NCBI GenBank assembly: GCA_910585215.1
Contig: CAJUDQ010000002.1
Span: 1-64,000 of the forward strand
Direction: 5' to 3'
From: an uncultured Lachnospiraceae bacterium
GTDB taxonomy: Bacteria; Bacillota; Clostridia; Lachnospirales; Lachnospiraceae
DNA: 64,000 nucleotides
Made by a program: the position numbers and the translations under genes. The stretch's first letter is position 1. The number at the start of each line of letters is the position of its first letter. Below are positions 17,114-25,478 of this stretch, in pieces. A model generated the notes under the pieces. That model ran no database searches. It had not been told where the DNA came from and worked only from the letters and a program-made list of their open reading frames with translations.

Positions 17114-17947
17114 ATGAATCATAATAACCAGAAAAAAATAGCAGTTATTAATGATATTTCAGGATTTGGGAGATGTTCGGTAGCGGTTTCGCTGCCGGTT
17201 ATCTCCTATCTTGGGATTCAGTGCTGTCCGGTGCCGACTTCTATTTTTTCCAATCATACAGGATTTCCTCATTATTTTTTCGACGATTACACTGATAAAA
17301 TGCAGGAGTATATTGATAACTGGAAAAAACTTGATTTACATTTTGAGGGAATTATGACAGGATTTCTCGGTTCAAAAAGGCAGATTGAGATTGTAAAAAA
17401 ATTTATCAGAGATTTCAAGGACGAAAATACAAAGGTTCTGGTAGACCCTGCGATGGGAGAAAACGGAAAGGCATATCCCACATATACAAAAGAGATGTGT
17501 CTGGAGATAAAAAAGCTGGTAGAGCATGCAGATATTATTACGCCAAATGTGACGGAGGCATGTATTTTGACCGATACTGAATATAAAGAGAGCTTTTGCC
17601 GACAGGACCTGTATGATATGGCGAAAAAGCTGGTAGAGCATGGGGCGAGACATGTTGTAATATCGGGAGTAAGGATGGGATATTATGTAGGAAATGTAAT
17701 TGCTTCGCACAGTTTGGAACCCAGAATAATAAAGCATAAAAAGACAGGAGATTTTCGGTCTGGAACAGGGGATATCTATGCGGCTATTATTGCTGCGGAT
17801 ATGGTTAATCAGGTTCCGTTTGATATATCTGTCAGAAAAGCTGCTGATTTTGTAAAAAGGGCGCTGACAGAAACAGAAAGAATGAGAATACCAAGTACAG
17901 ACGGACTGGCCTTTGAGGAAGTGTTATATACGTTAGACAGACATTAA
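17114..17947 (+). CDS. Pyridoxamine kinase
   Basis: This 277-residue ribokinase-fold enzyme phosphorylates pyridoxal/pyridoxamine/pyridoxine for PLP salvage. Diagnostic blocks are VINDISGFGRCSVAVSLPV, the substrate region GFLGSKRQ, VDPAMGENGK, and the anion-hole GTGD in FRSGTGDIYAAII. The start at 17114 has GGAG 6 bp upstream; an overlapping ATG at 17102 lacks one. It directly follows the S component, giving an import-and-phosphorylate pair. A hydroxymethylpyrimidine kinase is less likely given the N-terminal motif. Confidence 0.9.
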   Translation: MNHNNQKKIAVINDISGFGRCSVAVSLPVISYLGIQCCPVPTSIFSNHTGFPHYFFDDYTDKMQEYIDNWKKLDLHFEGIMTGFLGSKRQIEIVKKFIRDFKDENTKVLVDPAMGENGKAYPTYTKEMCLEIKKLVEHADIITPNVTEACILTDTEYKESFCRQDLYDMAKKLVEHGARHVVISGVRMGYYVGNVIASHSLEPRIIKHKKTGDFRSGTGDIYAAIIAADMVNQVPFDISVRKAADFVKRALTETERMRIPSTDGLAFEEVLYTLDRH

Positions 17948-18048
17948 AAGAAGCGCTGCTGCAAAACAGCTTCAGGCAATATAGTTATATTCTTTGCTGA
18001 GAAACAGCATATTGTACCTGATTGCTATGTTGCAACAGCCCTTCTTTT
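17946..18048. terminator. Long hairpin, probable bidirectional terminator
   Basis: Arms 17946-17964 and 18030-18048 match at 17 of 19 positions, and inner segments (CAGGCAATAT with ATATTGTACCTG) also pair, so about 100 nt can fold into one stem. T residues follow on plus. It lies between the convergent pyridoxamine kinase and ABC-F genes. It resembles the 5027-5127 structure in architecture but not in sequence. Confidence 0.6.
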
Positions 18049-18070
18049 GTTTTTATCATTCAGTTCGTAA

Positions 18071-19699
18071 TTAATCTTCTCTTTCAAATTCTTCAATGGA
18101 CTGTCTCTTTCGCGCCAGTTCATCACTTTCAAGATATTCATCATAAGTAGTCACTTTATCAATCAGCTGTCCATTTACAATTTCCATAATACGATTTGCC
18201 GTCGTCTGTACAAACTGATGGTCATGAGAAGAGAAAAATACAACTCCCGGAAATTTTATTAATCCATTATTTAATGCAGTAATAGATTCCATATCCAGAT
18301 GATTTGTAGGCTCGTCCAGAATCAGACAGTTTGCTCCTGAAATCATAAGCTTTGACAGCATAACTCTTACTTTTTCACCACCAGATAATACCTTTACCTT
18401 TTTCACTCCGTCGTCTCCTGAAAATAACATTCTTCCAAGGAAACCGCGGACATAAGGAGCCTCTTTGATTTCAGAATATTGTGTTAGCCATTCTACAATT
18501 GTATCGTCACAGTCAAAATCTCTTGTATTATCCTTTGGAAAATAGGACTGTGAGGTAGTAATTCCCCACTTATAGGTTCCTGAATCCGGTTCCATTTCAC
18601 CGGCAAGAATCTGAAACAGAGTGGTTTTTGCCAGTTCATTTGCGCCCACAAAAGCGATTTTGTCTTCATGCCCTGCAATAAAGGAGATATTATCAAGCAC
18701 CTTTACACCGTCAATTGTCTTTGTCAGTCCTTCTACCGTCAGCACTTCATTGCCAATTTCTCTGTTTGGTCGAAAGTCAATATACGGATACTTTCGGCTG
18801 GACGGCTTGATTTCATCAAGCTCAATTTTCTCCAAAGCTTTTTTTCTGGAGGTTGCCTGTTTGGATTTTGAGGCATTTGCAGAAAAGCGCTGGATAAATT
18901 CCTGAAGCTCTTTGATTTTTTCTTCTTTTTTCTTGTTTGCTTCTTTCATCTGTTTTACAAGAAGCTGGCTTGATTCATACCAGAAATCATAATTTCCGGC
19001 ATAAAGCTGAATTTTTGCATAATCAATATCTGCGGTATGAGTACATACTTTATTTAAGAAATATCTGTCATGGGAAACGACAATTACAGTATTTTCAAAA
19101 TTAATTAAAAATTCCTCCAGCCATGCAATTGCATCCAAATCCAGATGATTGGTAGGCTCATCGAGAAGCAGGATATCAGGATTGCCAAATAAAGCCTGCG
19201 CCAGAAGCACCTTTACTTTTTCGCTTCCTCTCAGTTCCTTCATTAACTTGTAATGCAACTCTGTTTCTATGCCAAGACCATTTAAAAGAGTTTCCGCATC
19301 TGCTTCGGCTTCCCATCCATTCATAGTGGCAAATTCACCTTCCAGTTCACTTGCCTTAATCCCGTCTTCTTCTGTAAAATCTTCCTTTGCATAAAGGGCA
19401 TCTTTTTCTTTCATAATATCATAAAGTCTTGCATTTCCCATAATAACGGTGTCTAAAACAACACATTCGTCATACTGGAAATGGTCCTGCTTTAAAAAAG
19501 AAAGTCTTTGTCCCGATGTAATAGCGATTTCACCGGTAGTTGTTTCCAATTCGCCTGATAAGATTTTCAGGAAAGTAGATTTTCCGGCACCATTTGCACC
19601 GATAAGACCATAACAGTTTCCCTCGGTAAATTTAATATTTACATCCTCAAACAGTGCTTTTTTGCCGATTCTGTAAGTTACATTTACTGCCTGTATCAT
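18071..19699 (-). CDS. ABC-F family ATPase (YkpA/YbiT type)
   Basis: This soluble twin-ATPase has no membrane segments. From the start MIQAVNVTYRIG (GGAGG in front) it is 542 residues. Walker A motifs are GANGAGKST and a divergent second one, VGANELAKTT, in which the usual GKS/GKT glycine is alanine. Both signature/Walker B blocks occur, ending LDEPTNHLDLDAIAW and LDEPTNHLDMESITAL. The charged inter-domain linker with KKKEEKIKELQEFI is the ABC-F tRNA-interaction motif. These proteins act on ribosomes; housekeeping and antibiotic-protection members are hard to separate by sequence, and this one looks like the housekeeping YkpA type. Confidence 0.9.
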   Translation of the reverse strand: MIQAVNVTYRIGKKALFEDVNIKFTEGNCYGLIGANGAGKSTFLKILSGELETTTGEIAITSGQRLSFLKQDHFQYDECVVLDTVIMGNARLYDIMKEKDALYAKEDFTEEDGIKASELEGEFATMNGWEAEADAETLLNGLGIETELHYKLMKELRGSEKVKVLLAQALFGNPDILLLDEPTNHLDLDAIAWLEEFLINFENTVIVVSHDRYFLNKVCTHTADIDYAKIQLYAGNYDFWYESSQLLVKQMKEANKKKEEKIKELQEFIQRFSANASKSKQATSRKKALEKIELDEIKPSSRKYPYIDFRPNREIGNEVLTVEGLTKTIDGVKVLDNISFIAGHEDKIAFVGANELAKTTLFQILAGEMEPDSGTYKWGITTSQSYFPKDNTRDFDCDDTIVEWLTQYSEIKEAPYVRGFLGRMLFSGDDGVKKVKVLSGGEKVRVMLSKLMISGANCLILDEPTNHLDMESITALNNGLIKFPGVVFFSSHDHQFVQTTANRIMEIVNGQLIDKVTTYDEYLESDELARKRQSIEEFERED

Positions 19700-19833
19700 A
19701 AAAACCTCCATATATTTTTTCAGAGAAAATAATTTCTTTTGTTCTAAACCGTGTTCTAGTATAATATTAAATAGAAGAATATGCAAGCAGAAAATGGAAA
19801 ATAGACAAAGAATTTATGGTCGGCAAAGGCAGA

Positions 19834-22254
19834 TTATTCCACACTTTTTAATGACTCAATCATATCTATCCCTTTGATTCTCTTTGACATTACAATGGTT
19901 ACTACAAACGAAAATATCATTGTCAGTACAGAACCGGAAAAAAAGCTTAACAGTGCAATGGAACGGCCAAACATAATTAAATCAACCTCCAGTGAGATAA
20001 TCACATATTGATGCAACAATATTCCGATTACAAATCCCATTAAAATTCCAAGAATGGTCAAAATTACATTTTCTCTGAAAATATATGCATTTACTTCGCT
20101 ATCATAGCATCCTAGAACCTTTAAAGTGGCAAGCTCCCGTTTTCTTTCTGCAATATTAATATGATTTAGATTATACAGTACTACAAATGCCAGAAGCCCC
20201 GCAGCAATAAGCAAGATAGAAACGACTGCACTCAGAGAATCAAGCATGTCATCTGTCTGCTGAATCAGGGTGGTTGTAAATAAAATTCCCTTTACTCCAT
20301 CAAGGCCCATAAGGAATCTTCCGAGTGCAGCTTCCTCCTCAGCAGAAAAATCCTCATAAATCAGCAATGTCTGGTTATACTCAGGCTGCGCATGATAGAT
20401 ACGTTCATATTCTTCTTTGGAAAAAAACAAATAATTGCCGATATAATTTTCATGAATGCTGACAATCTCTATTTTCTGCGTTGAACCGTCTGCTGCTTGA
20501 ATCTCAAGCAGGTCTCCGATTTTTAGTTCCAGTGATTTTGCAGTTTTTTCACTGATGGATGCTCCGTTTTTGGGAAAATCATATTCTTTTTTGGAAATTC
20601 TGTTGTATAACTTAATATAATCTGAAATACGAGTGAAATCTTTTGGTACTTGAACTGTAACATCTAAAGAATGAGAGGCATGCTTTACAGTTACATTTTG
20701 TGCATAGAACTGCATTGTATCTTTTATTCCCGAATAATCTGCCATTTCCGAGACAGAGGACTGAATCGTTTCTTTCTCAGAAAGAGGGTCAAGCATAACC
20801 GCTGCCTGATAAATTCTGATATCTTCATATTGTTTATCACCGACAGTAGCAATTGAATCATGCAGTCCAAATGCCACAAGAACAAGCCCCATACACCCGC
20901 CTACACCGATAATGGTCATCCAGAATCTTTTTTTATAGCGAAAAAGGTTTCGCATAGTAGACTTTTGTGTAAAATTTAAATGGTTCCATATAAATCCTAT
21001 ACGTTCCAGTAGAATCCTTTTTCCACTTTGAGGAGCCAGAGGCCGCATAAGCTCGGAAGGCTTCTGAATAAATTCCTTTCCACATGCTGCGAGGGTTGCT
21101 GTGCCTGTACATACTATGCTGGCAAAAACGGCGATTCCCCCCTGAAGCATATTGTAGGGCAGAAGAATATCCGGCAGACCCATATAAAGCATGGCATACG
21201 CTTTAATAATCACATAGGGAAGAAATTTTTCTCCAATTAAAACACCGGTTATGGAACCCAGAACCGTAGGAAGCATCGCAAATGAAAAGTACTGAAGTAT
21301 AATTGTTTTATTGTTACAGCCAAGAGCCTTTAGAGTCCCGATTTGCTGACGCTGTTCCTCTATCATTCTTGTCATGGAAGTAAGGCTGACCAATGCAGCG
21401 ACAAGAAAAAAGATAACAGGAAATACATCTCCGATTTTGTCAATTCTGTCAGAATCATTCTGAAAATTTACATAAGAAGAAATCGAATCCCTTGTCTGAA
21501 TATACCAGATTTTATCAGAGGTTTCGGCTGTCTTTTCCAGCTGTCTGTTTACTTCTTCAATACAGTCTGTATAATCCTCTTCAAAACTGTACAGTTCTTT
21601 TGCGCTGTCTGCAAGCACATGTACCTCTGTATAGATACCAGTAGAAAAAACTTCCGGCAGAACAATCATAAAGCTGCTGATACGCCCGTCACCAACAGTT
21701 CCCACCCCACGGTTTATATCCATATAATAAGGAAGATTACCACTGCCTGTAATTGTAAAGGTTGTTTCATTTAACAGCATATCCAGTTCGGGTTCTGAAT
21801 CTGTATATAGCGTAATTTTATCACCGATTTTACAGCCGTTTTTTTCGAGATATCTTGTATCAACAAAACATTCTGTGCTTTTTTCTGGAAGTCTTCCATT
21901 TAAAACAGTGGGAATATTGCAGGATGTATTAAGTGAAATCAGCTTTACCGCCTGTTCAATTTCATTTTCTGTATTTAAAACATCCATGGTATAACCGCCA
22001 TAGGCATTTGCGACCCCTTTTGTATTTTTTATATTGCCAATATCTTCCTCTATAAAGCCGACAGGACTCAGAAGTTTTAAATCCAGAAGTTTCATATCAT
22101 CATAATACTTTTCAGCAGAAAGCTCCATATCCGGCTTGCTGGAACGAATACCGGAAAAGAAAGCGGAGCCAAGCAGTACAATAAAAAATACGGAAATAAA
22201 CCGCCCACGATTTTTTTTCAATTCACGAAAAAAGTCTTTTTTTAATGATTTCAT
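19834..22254 (-). CDS. FtsX-like ABC transporter permease
   Basis: The 806-residue membrane protein has an N-terminal helix, a large extracytoplasmic domain (about 40-265) and three helices (about 275-390). A linker and a fourth helix near 430 follow, then a second extracytoplasmic domain and a final three-helix FtsX core. This two-FtsX-domain layout is typical of MacB/YknZ-like or lipoprotein/peptide-type exporters. It pairs with the ATPase 15 bp upstream. The substrate is unknown; peptides or envelope components are the usual cargo. Confidence 0.87.
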   Translation of the reverse strand: MKSLKKDFFRELKKNRGRFISVFFIVLLGSAFFSGIRSSKPDMELSAEKYYDDMKLLDLKLLSPVGFIEEDIGNIKNTKGVANAYGGYTMDVLNTENEIEQAVKLISLNTSCNIPTVLNGRLPEKSTECFVDTRYLEKNGCKIGDKITLYTDSEPELDMLLNETTFTITGSGNLPYYMDINRGVGTVGDGRISSFMIVLPEVFSTGIYTEVHVLADSAKELYSFEEDYTDCIEEVNRQLEKTAETSDKIWYIQTRDSISSYVNFQNDSDRIDKIGDVFPVIFFLVAALVSLTSMTRMIEEQRQQIGTLKALGCNNKTIILQYFSFAMLPTVLGSITGVLIGEKFLPYVIIKAYAMLYMGLPDILLPYNMLQGGIAVFASIVCTGTATLAACGKEFIQKPSELMRPLAPQSGKRILLERIGFIWNHLNFTQKSTMRNLFRYKKRFWMTIIGVGGCMGLVLVAFGLHDSIATVGDKQYEDIRIYQAAVMLDPLSEKETIQSSVSEMADYSGIKDTMQFYAQNVTVKHASHSLDVTVQVPKDFTRISDYIKLYNRISKKEYDFPKNGASISEKTAKSLELKIGDLLEIQAADGSTQKIEIVSIHENYIGNYLFFSKEEYERIYHAQPEYNQTLLIYEDFSAEEEAALGRFLMGLDGVKGILFTTTLIQQTDDMLDSLSAVVSILLIAAGLLAFVVLYNLNHINIAERKRELATLKVLGCYDSEVNAYIFRENVILTILGILMGFVIGILLHQYVIISLEVDLIMFGRSIALLSFFSGSVLTMIFSFVVTIVMSKRIKGIDMIESLKSVE

Positions 22255-22269
22255 TGTAAGCCCTCCCGT

Positions 22270-22974
22270 TTACCATTCAATATCTTCCACAGAGACAGGA
22301 GATTCATTTTGCTCACATTTTGAAACTTTTCCATTTCGAATATGTATCACTTTATCTGCCATAGGAGTAAGCGCAGTATTGTGGGTAATAATAATAACAG
22401 TCATTCCTTTTTGACGGCAGGTGTCCTGAAGAAGCTTTAAAATGGCTTTTCCAGTAACATAATCAAGGGCTCCGGTAGGCTCGTCGCACAACAGCAGCTT
22501 TGGATTTTTTGCAAGAGCACGTGCAATCGCCACACGCTGCTGTTCTCCACCGGATAACTGAGCAGGGAAATTGTCAGCTCTGTGGCCAAGGCCGACATCT
22601 TCAAGAACCTCTCTGGCGGAGAAAGGCTTTTTGCTGATTTGAAGCGCCAGTTCCACATTTTCCAAAGCAGTCAGGTTTTGCATCAGATTATAGAACTGAA
22701 AGACAAAACCGATATCCTCTCTGCGATAACGGACAAGGTCTTTTCCCTTCAGACTGCTAATCTTTTTTCCATCTACCATAATTTCACCGTCAGTAGGGGA
22801 ATCCATACCGCCCAATATATTTAAAACAGTTGTTTTTCCAGCTCCGCTTGGACCTACTACAATGACAAATTCACCCTTGCGGACAGAAAAGGAAATACCG
22901 TCAGCAGCATGAATAGAAACCTCACCCATCTGGTAGATTTTTGTCAGGTTTTTTAATACTACATAATCATCCAT
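22270..22974 (-). CDS. ABC transporter ATP-binding protein (MacB/LolD-type)
   Basis: This 234-residue ATPase has Walker A GPSGAGKTT, the Q-loop FQFYNLMQNLTALENV, signature LSGGEQQRVAIARAL and Walker B LLLCDEPTGALD, with an H-loop THN. Sequence type and the FtsX-like partner gene directly downstream put it in the MacB/LolD class, which powers transport of extracytoplasmic substrates by mechanotransmission. No regulator gene is adjacent; an AT-rich 285 bp region separates it from the divergent loaP. Confidence 0.92.
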   Translation of the reverse strand: MDDYVVLKNLTKIYQMGEVSIHAADGISFSVRKGEFVIVVGPSGAGKTTVLNILGGMDSPTDGEIMVDGKKISSLKGKDLVRYRREDIGFVFQFYNLMQNLTALENVELALQISKKPFSAREVLEDVGLGHRADNFPAQLSGGEQQRVAIARALAKNPKLLLCDEPTGALDYVTGKAILKLLQDTCRQKGMTVIIITHNTALTPMADKVIHIRNGKVSKCEQNESPVSVEDIEW

Positions 22975-23200
22975 AGATAAATCTCCTGTTTTTCTTTTTT
23001 AAAAATTATTCTTCTGCTTTTATCTCTAAATTTAAATTTTTTATGCAAAATCTATATCATATTTTACATAAAGCTGATTTTAAATTTCTTTCTTGATAAG
23101 CATATCATAAATAATAGGTGATTTCTAGTGTCACTTGAAATTTTGTTTTATGATTTATATTTTCAAAATTTTCACATTGCTAAAAATTTTGAAAACAGTA

Positions 23201-23229
23201 TTGAATAACGGAATCAAAATAGTTATACT
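23201..23229 (+). promoter_or_regulatory. Promoter for loaP
   Basis: TTGAAT at 23201-23206 and TATACT at 23224-23229 with a 17 bp spacer lie about 30 bp before the start codon. AAGGAAGAG is the ribosome site. Confidence 0.7.
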
Positions 23230-23261
23230 ATAAAAGATTAATTATAAAAGGAAGAGAAGAA

Positions 23262-24026
23262 ATGAATCACTGGTATGTCATCCAAACAAGAGTAAATGAA
23301 GAAGAAAAGCTTGTGGACCTTATAAAAAAACTGATTCCTCCCAAGAAAAATCTGTATGTGGATTGTTTTGTGCCAAAATATGATAATGTCTGGCGGCTGA
23401 AAGGAATGTGTCTGGTAAATACAGAAATTATGTTTGGAGGATATGTATTTGTGATTACTGACTGTCCAAATGAGCTGTATATGGAATTAAAAGCTATTCC
23501 AAAGCTGTCAAAGCTTCTGGGTGAAACAGATGATAATGGAGAAAAATATTTTGTTTCTCTGTTGAACGAAGAGCAGAGATTTATGGAAAATATTCTGGAT
23601 ATGTCAGACCATATCGTTCACAGAAGTATTGTAAAAAGAGATAAAAGAGGTATTATTTATCAGGCAAAGGGAGCACTGGAGCACTATCTTGATAAAATAG
23701 TAAAGGTGGATTTTACCCACAGAAGAGTACTGATAGATATTGAATTGTTTGGCAGAGTGCGAAGAGTCAAGCTTTGTGTAATGGGGGAGGATGACTGCAG
23801 AGAAGAAAATATTCCCATACCAGAATGGGATGAGAATAAAAAAGAGTTTACTTATGAAGTTGGAGATATGATTATGCTGGTTTCGGATGCATATAAGGGG
23901 CAGGAATTTGAAATAAAAAAAGTGGATGCAAAAAAAAGAAAAGTAACCGTACAAATAGATATGTTTGGCATGCCAATGGAACTGACAGTGGGAGAGGAAG
24001 AGATTGTAATACAGGAGGAATCGTAA
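23262..24026 (+). CDS. loaP: NusG-paralogue antiterminator, LoaP-like
   Basis: This 254-residue NusG-like protein has an N-terminal NGN domain (WYVIQTRVNEEEKLVDLI start, MFGGYVFV at about 67-74). Two KOW-like segments follow: KIVKVDFTHRRVLIDIELFG, and a C-terminal GDMIMLVSDAYKGQEFEIKK with VTVQIDMFG. Ordinary NusG has one KOW. LoaP proteins bind an RNA hairpin in the leader of one long operon and let polymerase read through terminators, usually in polysaccharide or metabolite clusters. Here no such operon follows: a hairpin-rich 160 bp segment and a convergent rfbB are next. It may be orphaned or act in trans. Confidence 0.86.
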   Translation: MNHWYVIQTRVNEEEKLVDLIKKLIPPKKNLYVDCFVPKYDNVWRLKGMCLVNTEIMFGGYVFVITDCPNELYMELKAIPKLSKLLGETDDNGEKYFVSLLNEEQRFMENILDMSDHIVHRSIVKRDKRGIIYQAKGALEHYLDKIVKVDFTHRRVLIDIELFGRVRRVKLCVMGEDDCREENIPIPEWDENKKEFTYEVGDMIMLVSDAYKGQEFEIKKVDAKKRKVTVQIDMFGMPMELTVGEEEIVIQEES

Positions 24027-24039
24027 CGCGTAACGTATT

Positions 24040-24200
24040 AGGAAAAACTGCAAGACGCAATTCATCTCCCACTTTAGAAGTGGGAGACTTGAAATAATGT
24101 GGTCGCAATCCCACTGGCACAGGTAGCAGCTTTGCTGCCATGCCGCATAGCGGCACAGCCTCTTTGAGGCTGCCGAAAGACGATGGGTAGTTCTCATGGT
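24040..24200 (+). mobile_element. Hairpin-rich IS200/IS605-like remnant or structured RNA
   Basis: Four perfect or near-perfect hairpins lie in 110 bp: 24066-24086 (9 bp arms CTCCCACTT/AAGTGGGAG), 24122-24139, 24141-24155 and 24156-24172. They are followed by GGGTAGTTCTCATG. A similar hairpin plus GGGTAGTTCATG ends the remnant at 27985-28046, so I infer paired left and right ends of a non-autonomous IS605-type element, the right part resembling a TnpB guide RNA. An alternative is an RNA site for the LoaP encoded just upstream. A tandem CGTAACG duplication (24022-24035) sits at its left. Confidence 0.5.
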
Positions 24201-24227
24201 TTTATTTTTGTATTAAAACATTTTTTC

Positions 24228-25247
24228 TTATCTGTCTCCATACATTTTTTCATAGTAATTCTGATATTCTCCAGAAATAATGGTTTCCCACCATTCTTTG
24301 TTGTCCAGATACCATTGAATTGTTTTTTTGATTCCGTCTGCAAATTTAGTTTCAGGCAGCCAGCCAAGTTCATTATGAATTTTGGTCGGGTCAATCGCAT
24401 AGCGCATATCATGTCCCTTTCTGTCTGCTACATACGTAATCAGGCTTTCCGGTTTTCCAAGCTCTTTGCAGATAATCTTTACAATATCAATATTTGTCAT
24501 TTCATTGTGTCCGCCGACATTGTATACTTCTCCAACACGTCCATTATGAATAATCAAATCAATCGCACGGCAATGGTCCTCTACATAAAGCCAGTCACGG
24601 ACATTTTCACCCTTTCCATATACAGGCAGAGGCTTATCATTTAATGCATTGGCAATCATAAGCGGAATCAGCTTTTCAGGAAAATGATATGGTCCGTAAT
24701 TATTGGAACATCTGCTAATGCTGACAGGCAGACCATAAGTTCTGTAATATGCCAGAACCAGCAAATCTGCGGCTGCTTTTGAGGAGCTGTACGGGCTGCT
24801 TGTATGAATCGGGGTTTCTTCTGTAAAGAATAAGTCCGGCCGATCCAGTGGAAGGTCACCATATACCTCATCCGTAGATACCTGATGGTAACGCTTGATT
24901 CCATACTTTCTGCAGGCATCCATCAATACTGCTGTTCCCTTAATATTTGTATCCAGAAATACTTCAGGGTTATCAATCGAACGGTCTACATGACTTTCAG
25001 CAGCAAAATTTACTATTATATCTGGTTTTTCTTCTTCAAACAGCTTATAAACAGCCTCACGGTCTGTAATGCTTATTTTTACAAAACGAAAATTCGGATT
25101 GTCCATTACAGGCTCAAGTGTAGACAGATTTCCCGCATAGGTCAGACAGTCAAGACAGATAATACGATAGTCAGGATACTTTTCCAGCATGTGAAAGATA
25201 AAGTTGCTTCCGATAAATCCGGCTCCTCCGGTAACGATAATTGTCAT
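24228..25247 (-). CDS. rfbB: dTDP-glucose 4,6-dehydratase
   Basis: RfbB converts dTDP-glucose to dTDP-4-keto-6-deoxyglucose for rhamnose and other deoxysugars. The 339-residue extended SDR has the NAD motif GGAGFIGSNF near the start, FAAESHVDRSI, the STDEVYGDL active-site block, and the catalytic YSSSKAAAD tyrosine-lysine pair. Length is standard. It stands alone: rfbA, rfbC and rfbD are not adjacent, and it converges on the LoaP/hairpin segment. That suggests the edge of a former polysaccharide cluster. Confidence 0.94.
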   Translation of the reverse strand: MTIIVTGGAGFIGSNFIFHMLEKYPDYRIICLDCLTYAGNLSTLEPVMDNPNFRFVKISITDREAVYKLFEEEKPDIIVNFAAESHVDRSIDNPEVFLDTNIKGTAVLMDACRKYGIKRYHQVSTDEVYGDLPLDRPDLFFTEETPIHTSSPYSSSKAAADLLVLAYYRTYGLPVSISRCSNNYGPYHFPEKLIPLMIANALNDKPLPVYGKGENVRDWLYVEDHCRAIDLIIHNGRVGEVYNVGGHNEMTNIDIVKIICKELGKPESLITYVADRKGHDMRYAIDPTKIHNELGWLPETKFADGIKKTIQWYLDNKEWWETIISGEYQNYYEKMYGDR

Positions 25248-25478
25248 AATTTTTTCTCCTTTTTCTTTTATAGTTAGTATCTATCAATTGATAAATTTTA
25301 TTAGACAAAATATAAGAAACCTTTGTCTGTTTTATGATTTGAACAGTCAATCCATGTGCTGTTTTAGCATTTACAGAAATGGTTTTAAAAGTCCTTTGTC
25401 TGATACTGAATTTATTATAAATGATGACGTAACGTCACCTTCAAGTGTTTTTTTCAATTTTTTTAAAAAAATTAAAAA

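Noticed and set aside
20671..21774. Plus-strand reading frames over the FtsX-like permease
   Set aside because: They are antisense shadows with no family resemblance and no ribosome sites, and lie opposite a clear coding gene.
24060..24180. CRISPR-like repeat array after loaP
   Set aside because: The hairpins differ in sequence and are not separated by spacers of constant length; no cas genes are nearby.
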